Positions 45,801-57,600 of a stretch of 64,000 nucleotides of DNA are shown here, in pieces. The notes below the pieces were generated by a model. It was not told where the DNA came from and did no database searches. It was given only the letters and a program-made list of their open reading frames with translations. This DNA comes from Gyrodactylus bullatarudis (lineage: Eukaryota; Platyhelminthes; Monogenea; Gyrodactylidea; Gyrodactylidae): NCBI GenBank assembly GCA_012064415.1, contig SSNU01000163.1, forward strand, positions 682,001 to 746,000, given 5' to 3'. The translations under genes and the position numbers were made by a program. Within the stretch, counting starts at the first letter, position 1; every line of letters starts with the position of its first letter.

Positions 45801-48800
45801 TGATTTTGAAATTTCATCGGTCAAATATCGATCTAAAATTGACAGGAAAATGTTTAATGATGAAATGGGTCTAAGGTCTGAATAACAGGAGTACTTTTTA
45901 ACCTTAGGAATTGGAGTTATCTTAATTATGAGCCATTCTGAGGGTATTTCACATTCAGAAATACATTTGTTTAAATTTTGAATAAGTAGGTTTAAAAAAG
46001 GAGGAGGTAAATTAAATAATAAATTTAATGAGTTAAAATGTAAGTCCAGTCTGTTTTTATTCTTACATTTTTCAACTAAATTATTCAAATCAGTTAAAGT
46101 GATTGATTAATAAAATGGTCAATGTGGAAACTCAGTTTCTACATTACATTACTCGGAATCCACAGATACTTGGGCCTTTTTGAACATGTGTAGATTCAAG
46201 TTTATCTATAAGGATTTAATACACTTTTGCAGTACTCTACCTGTCATATAAAGAACCATCACCGTGAAATTTATTGTTCCATGAGAGAAAATATATGGAT
46301 AAACTTTAATAGACACCCCCGTCCCTTATCAATAATTATTGATTACAATCCCTAAACTCTATTGTCCAGAGATTTGCGCTAGCCTCTTTTTGGTTAGAAA
46401 CGATAAAGATTTTCAACAATCCATAAGATTTGAAACATTGGGAACGAAATGTGTGTATCGTTTACTTGTTGGCTGGCTTTGTACACCAACTCCCCCTACA
46501 AAACATGACTTGGTATTTTATTGATCTCTGATTTCAGTTTTCTCCATTCCTTCCAAACACCAATACAATGATTTCTTCCCTAACCCAGCATCCTCCTGTT
46601 CACTAGCGTTATGTGTGTGGGTGTAAGTGTGGTTCTATTTTTCTATCTCTCGCGTTGTTATCATTAATTTCATCCTGTTTTTGTATCTTCTCCGTTCTCT
46701 CGATCACTTTACCATCAATTATTGTTATTACTACATTTGTTCCAAGAGAGAATTCTCATATTTCAACTCTCCTTCTCTCTCTTTCATCTGAATGGAAGAC
46801 AAAAGAGAAAACTTGTAGCGAAAATTTTGTTTTTTGTTACTTTAATATCACGGCTACTACTAATAACAGAGTTATTATCAATAGGATGATAATAATTAAT
46901 AGGACCTCAGAAATACGACCTAATACATGGATTCTTTAACGCCTTTTTGTTGTTTTGAGGGAATATTATAAGCATTTATGAGTTTACAGAAATAATTTTC
47001 CCAACCAGAAGTACAGACCCCTACGACTACGCGAAAAAGAAACAGAGGAAAGGATTACCAACCGGTAATCAAAAAATAGATCTATTCCTCACAGCCCGAG
47101 GAGTATGAACACACTCAACTCCGATTAGTCCTAAATGTTCCCAACATTAGTTCATGTATAAATATATAACGGTGTTTGGTCTGAAGAGAATAAAGCTTTA
47201 TTCACCAAAACAAATCTTCCGTTCGTTCTTAACTCCAGCATGACTCGAGGTCAGCAGCCTAAAAATGTCTTCGAGGAAATCAGGCAACTTATTTCTTCCA
47301 GAAATAATTTAACCGTTTATAATTCTTAATTATAAATAGCACAATTGTCGGGTATATTCATCAGGAAACTGTTTCATATATTCTCGCACTTTTCTAGCCT
47401 GAGGAATATCATGGTTGACCGCATATGTTGACCATTTTGATATGTTGAATCTGAAAATGGCGCGCTTGAATTACTGTGTAGTATTGTAAAGCTAACAGTC
47501 GATCAGATTTAAGAATATAAATTTGCTTTTTTTGTAAAAACCGGTCTTTCAACCCTGACATCCTATCAAGTTTTTTCTTTGCGTTTGGACAGTTTTATAA
47601 CCTGTAGATTTGAATGATTTATACTAAATTCTCAACTTTTTCATAAGGAAATAGAATTTTTCAGATCATGAGTTCCACTTTTACGATAATGAAGAAAAAA
47701 AATTTGAACAATTCCTTTAGATAATAATTATAGGCTAAATTAAAAGTTTTATCCCATGAAACTGTAGAATGCAAATTTGTGCATTTGCTGTAATAATGAT
47801 AATGATAACGATAATGAAGAAAAAAAATTTGAACAATTCCTTTAGATAATAATTATAGGCTAAATTAAAAGTTTTATCCCATGAAACTGTAGAATGCAAA
47901 TTTGTGCATTTGCTGTACAAAATAGAAATGATATGGAACTGCAACTGAATGAAAATCACCAACAGGAAACTTTACATTCATTGTTTGTAAGAATTTCATT
48001 ATTATTATTATTATGGCCATAAAGTCAGATAAAAAAATTTTAATTCACTTTTGAATGGACAACGTAAAACTTTTATGATTATTTATTGATTTTCTCTCCA
48101 GAATATAGCTACACAATATCCATGACTCTCCTTGCATAGTTTATTCCATACTGGAGTTTTTTTCCACCTCATTATCATCACTACTAGTTAGGAGATGTGT
48201 GTACATTTTGTTATTCCAGCAATCAATTACTGAGCCAGGACAAGAAAAATTAAGGCATGTACCAGTTGACAAGATTTTCTCTCTTCCACCCCTGTAGGCG
48301 ATGTCTTGTGTTAAAACCATGTAATATTCAGAGTGATTTAATCTCTTGAATCTATTCTTAATCACATTAAGAATTGTAATTTGACATTTTTCCATCCAGT
48401 AGCATTAGAAAGGCTATAAAACAGACAGAATGACATTTTCTTATTGTATTACAGATTGAGTCAAAATAGGAATTGACTGATTTGACATTTCAAAGTTGAC
48501 CATATTCATTGAAATTGTAATTGTAAGAGGTGAAAATATACTCCAATAGTTTTCAATGAATTTTACTCTACTTAATTCTCAAGGTTATGATTTTCTACAT
48601 ATAATTTAATTAAAGAATGTGTCATATGAAGAGAAAAAATTGCATTTGTATTCATGGGTAAAATTAAAAGTGTAAGGAATATATGTCTTTCCTCTCTTTG
48701 TTTTGTTTGCATTAACTGTAATGAGACGATGATCTCCTAGTTTCAGATTACCTCCCTGTCTTTTATTCAGCCCCCTCCCCCTTTTTTCTCTTATGAGAGA

Positions 48801-51800
48801 CACCATGTAGTTTAAGGAGTAAGTCTCCATTTCTCTTGATCAATTCATCTTGTATGTGAGTGTAGGCGATAGATACTCTACGTCTTGAATCTTACTCTTC
48901 ATGTCATGAAGATGGCTAGCTAATCTGATTGAATTGTAGATTTTATCACCACAAGAGAATGGTTTTGTACGGATATAAAAAATATCATCAGATGTGACCA
49001 GAATATACCGGCAGTAGTGAATGATAGAGCGACCACTAGAAATTTTCTTTATCAATATTATAGCAAAAAAATGGCAAATCATCATCATATTTTAGAATAA
49101 ATAAAAACTTGTACGCTTGTTCTTTGCTATAGGGCTGAAAAATAGCAAATTCTTCTGAGTAAAAATTAACATTTGTTTGTTTTCTTCAAATTCAAGGTCT
49201 CAACGAGTTTTTCCAACCACGATTAAAATGAGCAAAAATAGCTCCGGTAATAACTAATTATTTATAAGGATTACAGTTAGTTTTAGTGATTCATTCCAAG
49301 GAATATTACATACTTGGGTCTTTTTCTACAGCTAAAGAGACAGAGTTCAAAGAACTTTTACGTAACCTTAATCTAAATTATGCTCTATCGAGAGTAGGAT
49401 AATACAAATTTTTACAACTTTTTCCGTCATTTGCTCATTCGATAAAGAAAAAAATATAAGATCTCAATTTTAAATTCGCGCCAACAAATTTTGAATGAAT
49501 TTTACTACGATAATTGATAAAATTGACTTTTTTGAGCAATCAGTATGACTTTTCGAATGGGAATTATTCTGATAGTTATTTAAAACCCCTTAGCTACATA
49601 TCCTCATCCTTTTCTGTGCAAATCGGCCAAAAAGCATTGAGAGTAATATTTTCAATCAATTCCCTGAAAATCTTTTGGACTAGGAAACACTTTTCAATTC
49701 AAAATTAAAACAAATCAAAGAAAGAAGAACTGGAAACAAGGGAGAGAATATAATAATAACAATAATTGTACCCACTGGCATAATAATTATACAGTACTCT
49801 CTTAGAGGGTGATGTGAATAGGCAAAGAGGCATGCCGATATACACACACACATATGCTTACCTCACATGAGCACTAATCCCATCCTATATATATTATACA
49901 GGCAATATATATATATTGAATTTTATGTCGTAATATTCTCTGGAAATTACCACTACTCTTTGTACAGACAACAAAGAGATACCCTCTCTAACCCCTAAAG
50001 GCAATCTGGGATTTTCTCTTTGATATTTCCTTTCTCTTATGGCTATATTTTTTTGGTGTGAATGTGAGAGGGACACACGAGCATTGAGAGAAAATTAAGA
50101 ATTTTAAACTATACTGCACATTTAGATCAGAGTTCAATCAGACATAGACAATGTGATCCTGCCTCTCTGGGTCTTGTGGTTAGGTTTTTCAAGAGTTGAA
50201 ATTGGAAAATATACAACAGATAAAAGATTATTGGCGTACATATAACTACAATTAAACACTATACATAAGATAGATTGAGGAAATAAATCAGCTTTCTTCT
50301 TACCCAGGTAAATTAATGGGAATACAAAAGTAATTAACTTTAATAATATTGCATTTATGCAAAGTAAACTATATAGTTGTAGAAATGGGAAAATGAAAGG
50401 CTAAATAATATACAGTATTTAGCATATTGCAGTAAAGTAGGAGATAAAAATGGCACTTATTAATATTCCCAGACCTACTAAAGTATGCAACAACAACAAC
50501 AACTGAATAGAAAGCAATAGTCGTTTAATTTACAGTGGAATAATGGCATTGTTATGTAATTACACAACGATTGTGGTATATTTGATGATCTGAATATATA
50601 GAGTGGTAGTTATGATTATTCTCAAATCAAAAAAGGAACTGACCCTTTAAAGATCAAAACGAGAAAGAAGGATTAATATAACTACTGAGAAAAACTTGCT
50701 AAGCCAATAAACATGAGATGTTGAGATATCAGAGAAACACAGAGAATGAAACTATCACTGAATATCGAATGGGAATTTCTGGAGAAAATTATTTTAGAAT
50801 GATTCAATTTACTATCCTGCCTGTGTTCCATCCAAAGATTTGGTTAACTTTTAAGTAAAAGTCATAAAATATTTCTTAATGAATTTCTTTTTTTTCCTCT
50901 TGGCATGGTAAATTTTACTATTGAATTTATATTTTATCTTCTTATTTGTCATTCTGAATGAAAGTTGTAAAACAAGGAGTTTTAATGAATCAGAGCAATT
51001 ATTTATCCTTTTTGATTTCTTTCTTGTGTTGGTCTTTAAAAGGTATAGATTGATCAAGAGGCAAGGCAAGACGTGTGGAGGGGAAGGGGCAGAAAACATT
51101 GTAATTTGATTATTCAATTCTACATTGAGAATTAGATTTGTATAGTGGTCGGAGATCTTGTACAGTTTGATGCTCGTCAAGTAAGTTTCACCCATCTAAT
51201 ACTAGAGAATACATTACAGAGGTGTATGTACAGTAAATATTCTAACTTTTATGGCCAATTTGGGAAAATACAAAACAAATAAAGTTTGACATTTGTACTT
51301 TTGGGATAAGATTACCATGAAATGTTGATTGTTTTTTTTTCTTGTTAGCTGTTAGTGGATATATATGTAGACGTTAAGGGGAACGGAGGGAATTTGAGAT
51401 TAGACAATTTCAATATACACCAAGTGTTGTGTGTGTGTGTACATTGAACATTGTTTCCTGGGATCAATGTTTTGGCATTTGGCAAAATTTTTATTGATTT
51501 TAATACAAAAACTACCGTGCGTTTTTTGTAAGGAATAATAAGATTTTCTTTGATTACTAATAATAGCAATATCTTTAAAGAGGAAAATTTTCAGTTTACT
51601 GAGAAGAAAGAGTTTTCACAACAATCGGTATAGTACATTTCTGAGTAGAGTTATCCTTTTAATTAGATCAAGACCAAAATCTTAAAGGTCATGTTTTCTA
51701 AATATTTCAATAATTTTTTGCATTTATAGAGCTACTTTAAAGTTAATTTCAAAAGATAATTTTTAACTTTTACAATAGAAAGCAAGAATTGCTCGAATTC

Positions 51801-52318
51801 AAATGGCCAAGTTGACTGCAGGCAAGAAAATTGCGTCCGAGAGTGAAAAGGTTATTGAAAGTGATTATCTGAATGAGAGTTTTATGGAAAACTACGAGAT
51901 ATCCTCAAATACCCATGCAAATCAGTATACCGACATTGATGAGGAAGACCAGAGGGAGTCAATAAGCAAGAACCAGACGTTCATCTTCCAGGTCTACGAT
52001 ATGCACAACTACTTGGAGAAAATATTGGTAATTTATCTATTTTCCTCGTTATCAGTAATTTATTGTTTTAACCCCTCCCCCTCCTCTTTTTATGAATAAT
52101 TTTAGGACAGGAAAATTATTTACAAGGGAATCTACTACAATCTCTTTTTGGTATCGAATATAAAAAAGAAAAAGAACTACAATTCTAGTCTTCAACTACA
52201 CCGCAGTCATTCCCCAAGACAAATACATTTCTCCACAGACCCCAAAGAGGAAAGAGAGATCAGTCCTAGAAATAGAAACCAAAGTGACGAGATAGAGTTG
52301 GTGTGTAAAAATATTTGA
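36851..52318 (+). CDS. Shal/KCND-like: Shal-type (Kv4) voltage-gated potassium channel
   Basis: Four exons: 36851..37956, 39264..39426, 51779..52027 and 52106..52318; 576 residues. Seen: the Kv4 hydrophobic N-terminus with Trp ([17 protein letters not shown], the KChIP-binding part in other animals), the T1 domain with the Kv4 zinc set His...Cys...CysCys ([15 protein letters not shown]), S1-S3, S4 with [14 protein letters not shown]5 [14 protein letters not shown], filter TLGYGD, S6 with [13 protein letters not shown], and the Shal linker [13 protein letters not shown]. The selectivity filter is split by intron 1 within its glycine codon (TLG|YGD). Intron 2 is 12.4 kb and loaded with mobile-element debris. 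Family role: somato-dendritic A-type K+ current. Confidence 0.93.
37957..39263 (+). other. Kv4 intron 1
   Basis: 1307-bp GT-AG intron (GTGAGT donor, TCATTTTAG acceptor). AT-rich, with nothing recognisable inside. Confidence 0.8.
40140..40807 (-). pseudogene. PLE-related fragments: GIY-YIG end plus tandem short repeat
   Basis: The minus strand at 40807..40720 gives [20 protein letters not shown] then [10 protein letters not shown], matching the C-terminal endonuclease region of the 15-kb Penelope-like fragment. Two direct copies of a roughly 60-bp block (CCTGACTATGTTGTCTT core) lie at about 40168..40230 and 40455..40520; the same block occurs at 15027. Decayed, with no intact frame. Confidence 0.55.
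44395..44700 (+). pseudogene. KRBA2-like integrase fragment (HHCC zinc-binding region), decayed
   Basis: The plus strand reads [20 protein letters not shown], then after frameshifts [48 protein letters not shown] and KEVIQILI. The pattern DEH...GHG...M...I...Y.NIS...I is the integrase zinc-binding region found in KRBA2-like and related retroelement or DNA-transposon integrases. The catalytic core does not follow, because homology ends where the LINE flank begins. Dead fragment. Confidence 0.6.
44730..46105 (-). mobile_element. 5'-truncated LINE (non-LTR retrotransposon) with RT domain
   Basis: A minus-strand open frame (to stop at 44751) encodes reverse transcriptase: [50 protein letters not shown] and [10 protein letters not shown] with the catalytic ADD box, then the C-terminal region to [16 protein letters not shown]. 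The motifs fit the jockey/CR1-type LINE branch. The endonuclease part is missing because the copy is 5' truncated; the frame is open up to the truncation. A run of ten A (minus strand) follows the 3' end at 44738..44729. The 6-bp ATTAAT at 44724..44729 and 46106..46111 is a candidate target-site duplication. The frame is still open, so the insertion is fairly young. Confidence 0.85.
46930..47275 (+). repeat. Possible solo LTR
   Basis: A block with higher GC than its surroundings contains TATAAATATATAA near 47157, then an AATAAA followed by a GCTTTATTCACC-type stretch near 47190, an order typical of an LTR (TATA, poly(A), U5). Ends and target-site duplication could not be fixed, and no second copy is present in the window. 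Confidence 0.3.
47683..47917 (+). repeat. Recent 125-bp tandem duplication
   Basis: 47683..47807 is repeated from 47808 to 47917. The shared 110 bp look identical (both include TTGAACAATTCCTTTAGATA and GAATGCAAATTTGTGCATTT). An apparent minus-strand frame across it is a by-product of the duplication. Confidence 0.9.
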
Positions 52319-52399
52319 AAGTGTAGATCTTTCAGTGAATTTTTCGGAGAACTGTTGTGTAAATAATATCAAGGTTATTATCAAATATATATTTATTAT

Positions 52400-52550
52400 G
52401 CATAGAAAATGATGTCTTTTGTTTCAACTACTTTCAGCAGCATCAAATAAATCCTTTTGCACCCTCCCGGGGCTCCCACCTAGGAAGTGGAGTGAGTCTA
52501 TTTGACGATATTAATTAAATTCAAGCTCAAGCTGTGGTATACATCTGTTG
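52400..52550 (-). pseudogene. Diverged copy of the 3' end of the small gene at 52.85 kb
   Basis: Minus-strand sequence here (GTC...TAGACTCaCTcC..T.CCT pattern, then TTCTATGCATA near the 3' end) parallels the last exon and 3' end of the neighbouring gene (GTCCAG...CTAGACTCCCTTCGACTCCTG, then TTTTCTATGCATA). The frame here is broken. It is probably a partial tandem duplication about 450 bp downstream. Confidence 0.35.
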
Positions 52551-52876
52551 AGACAACAGATCTGACTCAGATGATCTGAGCTCTTGGCAAAATCTGTCAG
52601 TTGCTTTCCTTGAGAATAAAGTTCACCTATCTTGCCCAGGACCTTATTTTGGTGTTTATGATAGGGATGCATTTTATATCAATTATTATTTCTGAATTTG
52701 AAGGATTAATGAAATAAATGATGCAAATGAGAAATTCGATTACTTGATAGAATAAAAATTATTTTATTAAATGACAGAGAAAATATATTAAATGTGCATA
52801 TAATAATTCAAGATTATATACAGTACAAATATATGTATATGCATAGAAAATTATTGTCTTTTATTTTGACTATCAT

Positions 52877-53303
52877 CATGATACAAATATACTCGGGTCC
52901 AGGAGTCGAAGGGAGTCTAGACTCTGGACTACCTCATCTTCACTCCATTTGGTTCTAAATTAAAGAATTTATTTGCCAAGTGACTAGCAGAGTCTACGCT
53001 CAAAACCAAACATTATGCTATGAGATAGACTTACTCCTTGGGCGTATTCTCGCTGTTGCAAAGAAACAAGACATCAGCAGCATATGATTGAAATCTGTAA
53101 AGAATCAGGAAAAAGTCTATCTTCAAATTGTCCTTGATGTCCATGAAGAATCCTCTGAGAGAAATCTTTTTGATATTCGGATCATTTGACTCTAACGGAA
53201 TTATTTGGAGGATTGATGACTCTCTAGCCTCGTTTAGACTCATAATTTCTTGAAAGTGTTCTCTAATAGCTATTTCCGAGTCATTTGATTCTATTGCCTC
53301 CAT
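52877..53303 (-). CDS. Small unrecognised two-exon gene
   Basis: Exon 53034..53303 (start ATG, donor GTAAGT) joins across a 91-bp intron to an exon beginning at 52942 (acceptor TTTAATTTAG) and ending in TGA at about 52877. The joined tail reads NTPKETKWSEDEVVQSLDSL and ends PSIFVS. About 115 residues, acidic N-terminus (MEAIESNDSEIA), with a hydrophobic stretch (IDFFLILYRF) in the middle that is probably a helix, not a membrane span. No family recognised. It is on the same strand as the next gene and dynein, and convergent with Kv4. Splice signals and frame support a real gene; function unknown. Confidence 0.55.
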
Positions 53304-53809
53304 AATTTCGATAATTATTGATTGATTGAAAGACGGATGCGTGAAAACTTCTTGATTATCTGGAATTTCACGTACGCGACTAAACTATAAGCTAAAGATA
53401 TGATCACACCTTGTATCGAAAAAGTTTGGGGGTAGCTTACAATGAAATGCACCACCAAAAATTTTTATGAATTCAGTTGACATGTATTTATTGATATTAG
53501 AATTTTTAAAATTTTTAATGTTAAAATTTTGATAATGTATTCTGTTCAAAGAAATACATGTTAGCATGTATTTGTTTAGCTAAATACAGCAACAGTAAAA
53601 TGAATTCAAAACTAATTTAGACTCTAACTTTACTAGACTCTAAAGTTTAGACAATAATATAATTCCTTTTAGAAATATCACAAAATACACAAGTAATAAT
53701 ACGGTTTTCACATCTCTTTGAAAAGAAAATTAGCTTGAACTATGATTCATGGTAGGATAAAAGTCAAAGTTTATTAAAGTTTTTTTATAATAAATCATAT
53801 AAAGTGGAG

Positions 53810-54490
53810 CTATTCGTCTGAATCATTATCTATGTCAGATATCATCGATTTCAGTAGACTGAGATTAGTTGACCCGATTCTTCTCATTCGCCTCGAAGTA
53901 TTACAAGAGAACATTTCTCTTATGGATTTGTCATCAACTTGACTATTTTTCCAAATAGAATAAGATGGAGCAGAAAATTCTGGTGTTTTTATTTGATTCA
54001 ATACAACGGTATGTTTTTTGTGTGCTTTTTTAGAAAGCTGAGAGTTTAACTCGTCTATAAAACTCTGCTTCAATCGTTTAGTTTTATTTTCATAGTAAAT
54101 TTTGTTATTGTCAAGCAAGACTATGATTTTTCTAAAAATCGTCTGAATACTCAAAATTGAATCAATGGTTTTCTCAACTACATTTGATGAATCAGTCTCT
54201 ATTTCACCAATCATATCGGAAGTTAGAGTCTCTGATTTGATAAGAAAGTCCAGGGAATAGAATAGTTCACCAAAAGCATTCTCCAAGTTTATATTATTGG
54301 TTTGAATCTGAGATTCCAAGTCAGTTTTGATGTTGCTTTTAAGGTCGTTAGTGAAACTTGACTTATTCCAAGAATTTCTCAGGCTCTCCCATTTATTTCG
54401 ATTACTTTCTTGACTAAAGTAGTCGCTCTGTGAATTGCTACCAAAGGAATTTTGTGAAAAGTTTTGATTCTTCGTGGAAAAATATGACAT
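53810..54490 (-). CDS. Unrecognised single-exon protein of 226 residues
   Basis: Intact frame from ATG at 54490. The N-terminal 35 residues are Ser/Asn/Phe/Gln-rich (YFSTKNQNFSQNSFGSNSQ). A long, probably helical, middle follows ([39 protein letters not shown]). Then comes a basic stretch (KKAHKKH), an Arg patch (SRRMRRIG) and an acidic end (DIDNDSDE). The minus-strand AATAAA near 53770 is a plausible poly(A) signal. It starts only 195 bp downstream of the dynein stop codon on the same strand. Composition suggests a nuclear or cytoskeletal coiled protein, but I recognise no family. Confidence 0.65.
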   Translation of the reverse strand: MSYFSTKNQNFSQNSFGSNSQSDYFSQESNRNKWESLRNSWNKSSFTNDLKSNIKTDLESQIQTNNINLENAFGELFYSLDFLIKSETLTSDMIGEIETDSSNVVEKTIDSILSIQTIFRKIIVLLDNNKIYYENKTKRLKQSFIDELNSQLSKKAHKKHTVVLNQIKTPEFSAPSYSIWKNSQVDDKSIREMFSCNTSRRMRRIGSTNLSLLKSMISDIDNDSDE

Positions 54491-54685
54491 TTTTATATTC
54501 GTTCTATTAACTTAACTTTAGGATAACAAACTGATGAACAGGGATCTTGCTTTTATAATGAGGTAAGTTTCGTTACCGGATTTTCAAATTGAAAAAAGTT
54601 ATTCATAGATTAAGATTTATTCTTTAATTAATCTAACACAAGGCTATTTATTTCAACAATTTCAGTATATTTTTAGAAACTCAGT

Positions 54686-57600
54686 TTATTGTAAGGCAGA
54701 CGAGACTATGGCAACACCTCTCTTGTGGAAACTGCTACCTAGCTCTTTTGTATTAAGTTTAAGTGTGAACAAGACAACTGATCTTTGACCATTCATATAA
54801 ACAGGAAGTCTAACCGCCTTTTCAGTATCGACATAAAGAGTTTCTTGTTCGTTCTTTGGAACTTTGATCCATCTCAAAAGTGTTATGGGCATTTCAGTGA
54901 ATATGTCACCAGAAAGCTTAATTTTGTCCTTTTCCACTGGTTCAGCACCCAGTAATCTCAGATTTTGAATCAGGAATGAATTGGGTTCAGGGCTCGAATC
55001 CATTTTTGAAACTTTTGGATCATCATTTTTGTACAGGCAACATTCGAGGTAGAGTTCCTCTAGAGCCCATTGGTTTGTTTGTGCAACAGACTGTCGTGTA
55101 GCAGTTATGTAAGCTTCTGGCATGAATAAGCCACCGAGCCAGATCTAATAAAAAGAGCAATTAAGTAAATAATACCATTTTAAGTAAAAGATGAATGAAA
55201 CATACCTTCATAGTTCTTAGAGAATCAAATCCATCAGAATAAGCTTGGTCACTAATCTTGACGAGTTGCTCGATTCTCTTGGCAAAATCACCGATCCACT
55301 GAATAACAGTAAGACCAGTTGGAATATTATACCGCTTCCAGTTGGCAGGTATAATTCCCTTGACAAGCTCTGACATCAACTGACGATGATGGTTAGTTGG
55401 TTTTCTTTTGCTAGAACAAATTTCAATGCACTCGGCCAGATCCTTGAGTACTTCGTTCAAGAGATTAACACCAGAATTGACTTCCCTTTCAAAGCATCGA
55501 TACATGGGATCTTTAATATTTTCAGCTGTTCGGAGGAGAGGCTTGAGTTTCTTAGGAAGAATGTTGATCCATTCCTTGGCTGTTTTTATCAGCTGCAACA
55601 TCCATTGAGGTCTGGTATCAGCATTAGGATCCACTATTGAAGTTTTCCTCTTTTCCGTTGCAGCTCCCTTCGATTTAAGATCCTCTTCGCCTAGAGCCTG
55701 TTGCATTTTCATCAAGTTGACAATCATGCTTGACCCGAGGTTGGTGAGCAAAACTTTCTCAGCGTTGTTTGGCAATCCAAGCCATGAGGGAGTTTGAGTG
55801 TCGGGTAATTTCCTAGCCCAATTGAGGAAATCTTCCCTGTTGAAACCGTCAGGAATACAGATATTCTTTCCTTCAACACCGTCGATATCCTTCACCAAAG
55901 CAAAGTCGTGTTCAAATGAATTAACAGTGAAGAGGTTGTTGAGGAAACTCTTCATGAGAGTGTCATCAAAAGAGTTGTCAATTTTACCACCATAGATGCA
56001 TTGGCCAATGAGAGTTCTAAGGGCATCCCAGGGTACTTTTTCAGGCGCAATGTTTTCCCTACCCTTGGCAGCTGTATCAATCCAAGCATCGATAGTATCA
56101 CAAGCAGATCGTAAATCAGCTTCATTGAATTCGTATTTTTTACTCCAACCCAGAGGTACATATCTAAGGCGTTCAAGAGTGACAGCATTGAACCAGGCGA
56201 GAAGGAAATAAAGACGTGTCCTTTCAGCAGGAGCTCGACACATTCTTTGACTAGGAACGCTGGCCAAAGTTCGTGTGAGGGAAGCTTTGATACCTGGAGG
56301 TGGCTCAAAGACAAACACTCTTCCAGATCGAATCAAATTAACGGGTATCTTGTTGGAGAATTCCATAGTAAGGAAGAGACGGAAGTTTTGATGTAAAGCA
56401 AGGTTGTGCAATTTCTTTTCGAGTTGAGTTAACCAGCTTGGAGCAAGATGAACATTTTTGAGCATGACCCATCTTCCTGACTTGGCTGCACTAGTGAGAG
56501 CTGTTTCAGCTTTGACGTAACCTTCAGCAGAACCTATAGCAATGCTAGTCAGATTGTTTGATTTCTTCTCGGCAGCAATTTCTTCTATCTGACCACTAGG
56601 ATCATATCCTTGAGCAGCACAGAGCAGTATAGGCATGTTTGGTTTGACTTCTTGCTCGACAATCTTGCCTAATTCCAGACTCTCATGTCCCTCTTCAAGG
56701 AATTTGGGTCCAAGAGTGGAGTAGACGAATTGATGGGCAGATGCAAGAAGACGATCAGGTCTTAGGCATTGAATAACCAAAAGACTGAATAGAGCCTTGG
56801 CCATGTTGGAGAGAGGACCACTTTGGAATTCAGTGGGCGCTTCCCATAATATTGGGACATTAGTCTGAGAATTATTATGAAAATAAAAGAATTAATCATT
56901 CAATATATGGTATAATAAACTGACCTCGGGATCAACAGAATTAATCCAATTCTTAAAGGATGAGGGATTCTCATCGATGAGAGCGTAGACATTTTGGAAT
57001 GGCTTCAAAGGTGTTATCTTTGAAATAGACTTGGCCTGTTCAGTGGTGAGTAGGGAACTGGCTCCTTCAATCTTGTTGTCGGGCACGACTGTATTGGCAG
57101 TCTTGAGGAAATAATCAAAGATGGGATCAAGTTTAGCGGCAGTATCAGCAGCTGTTTGACCCAAAAGACATCCACCACGTAGGAATATCCTAGCCAAGAG
57201 GACAGCAAAAGTGATCTGATCATTGTGCAGCATTCCTCTCATGGTCCTGTTGTAGCAAATTTGGAAGAGATCTTTGGTGATAATCTGTAGGCGTTGGTTA
57301 GACTCTCTTGTATCCTTTAGATTTGGGTTGTTGTTAAGGACAGAATTGTACATGTCGAGAAGATATTGTAAAGAGAATTGATATAAAAAGTGAACTTGGT
57401 TCATTCCCTCAAGCATAAAGTAGATGGAAGAGCAGGCAGTAGCAAGGGTAATGTATTGATTCGAGACCTTCTCAACCTCTTCCATGATTGAGTCAGTTTC
57501 TTTAACCTTGGTTGTGATTTCGGCGGCTTCCTTCTTGAGTTTTTCCAGACGAGTGATGATATTGTCATCTTCGAGAAGATTTCCCTTGGCATCGTTAAGA

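Larger units (their letters stand above)
39427..51778 (+). other. Kv4 intron 2, a 12.4-kb mobile-element sink
   Basis: Donor GTGAGT after QK and acceptor TTTTACAATAG before KARIARIQ. It holds PLE fragments (40.1-40.8 kb), an integrase-like fragment (44.4-44.7 kb), a LINE (44.7-46.1 kb), an LTR-like block (about 46.9-47.3 kb), a 125-bp tandem duplication (47.7-47.9 kb) and copies of a dispersed motif (39438, 40286, 48541, 49477). From 41.0 to 44.3 kb and 48.0 to 51.7 kb no gene is seen. Confidence 0.75.

Noticed and set aside
46613..46939. 108-codon plus-strand frame with hydrophobic N-terminus
   Set aside because: Low-complexity Ser/Ile/Leu content from a CT-rich tract in the Kv4 intron; no conserved feature or splice support.
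47735..47962. 75-codon minus-strand frame
   Set aside because: It spans the 125-bp tandem duplication and repeats its own peptide ([14 protein letters not shown]); an artefact of the duplication.
48141..48395. 84-codon minus-strand frame with several cysteines
   Set aside because: Lies in the Kv4 intron, no family resemblance, no splice or poly(A) context.
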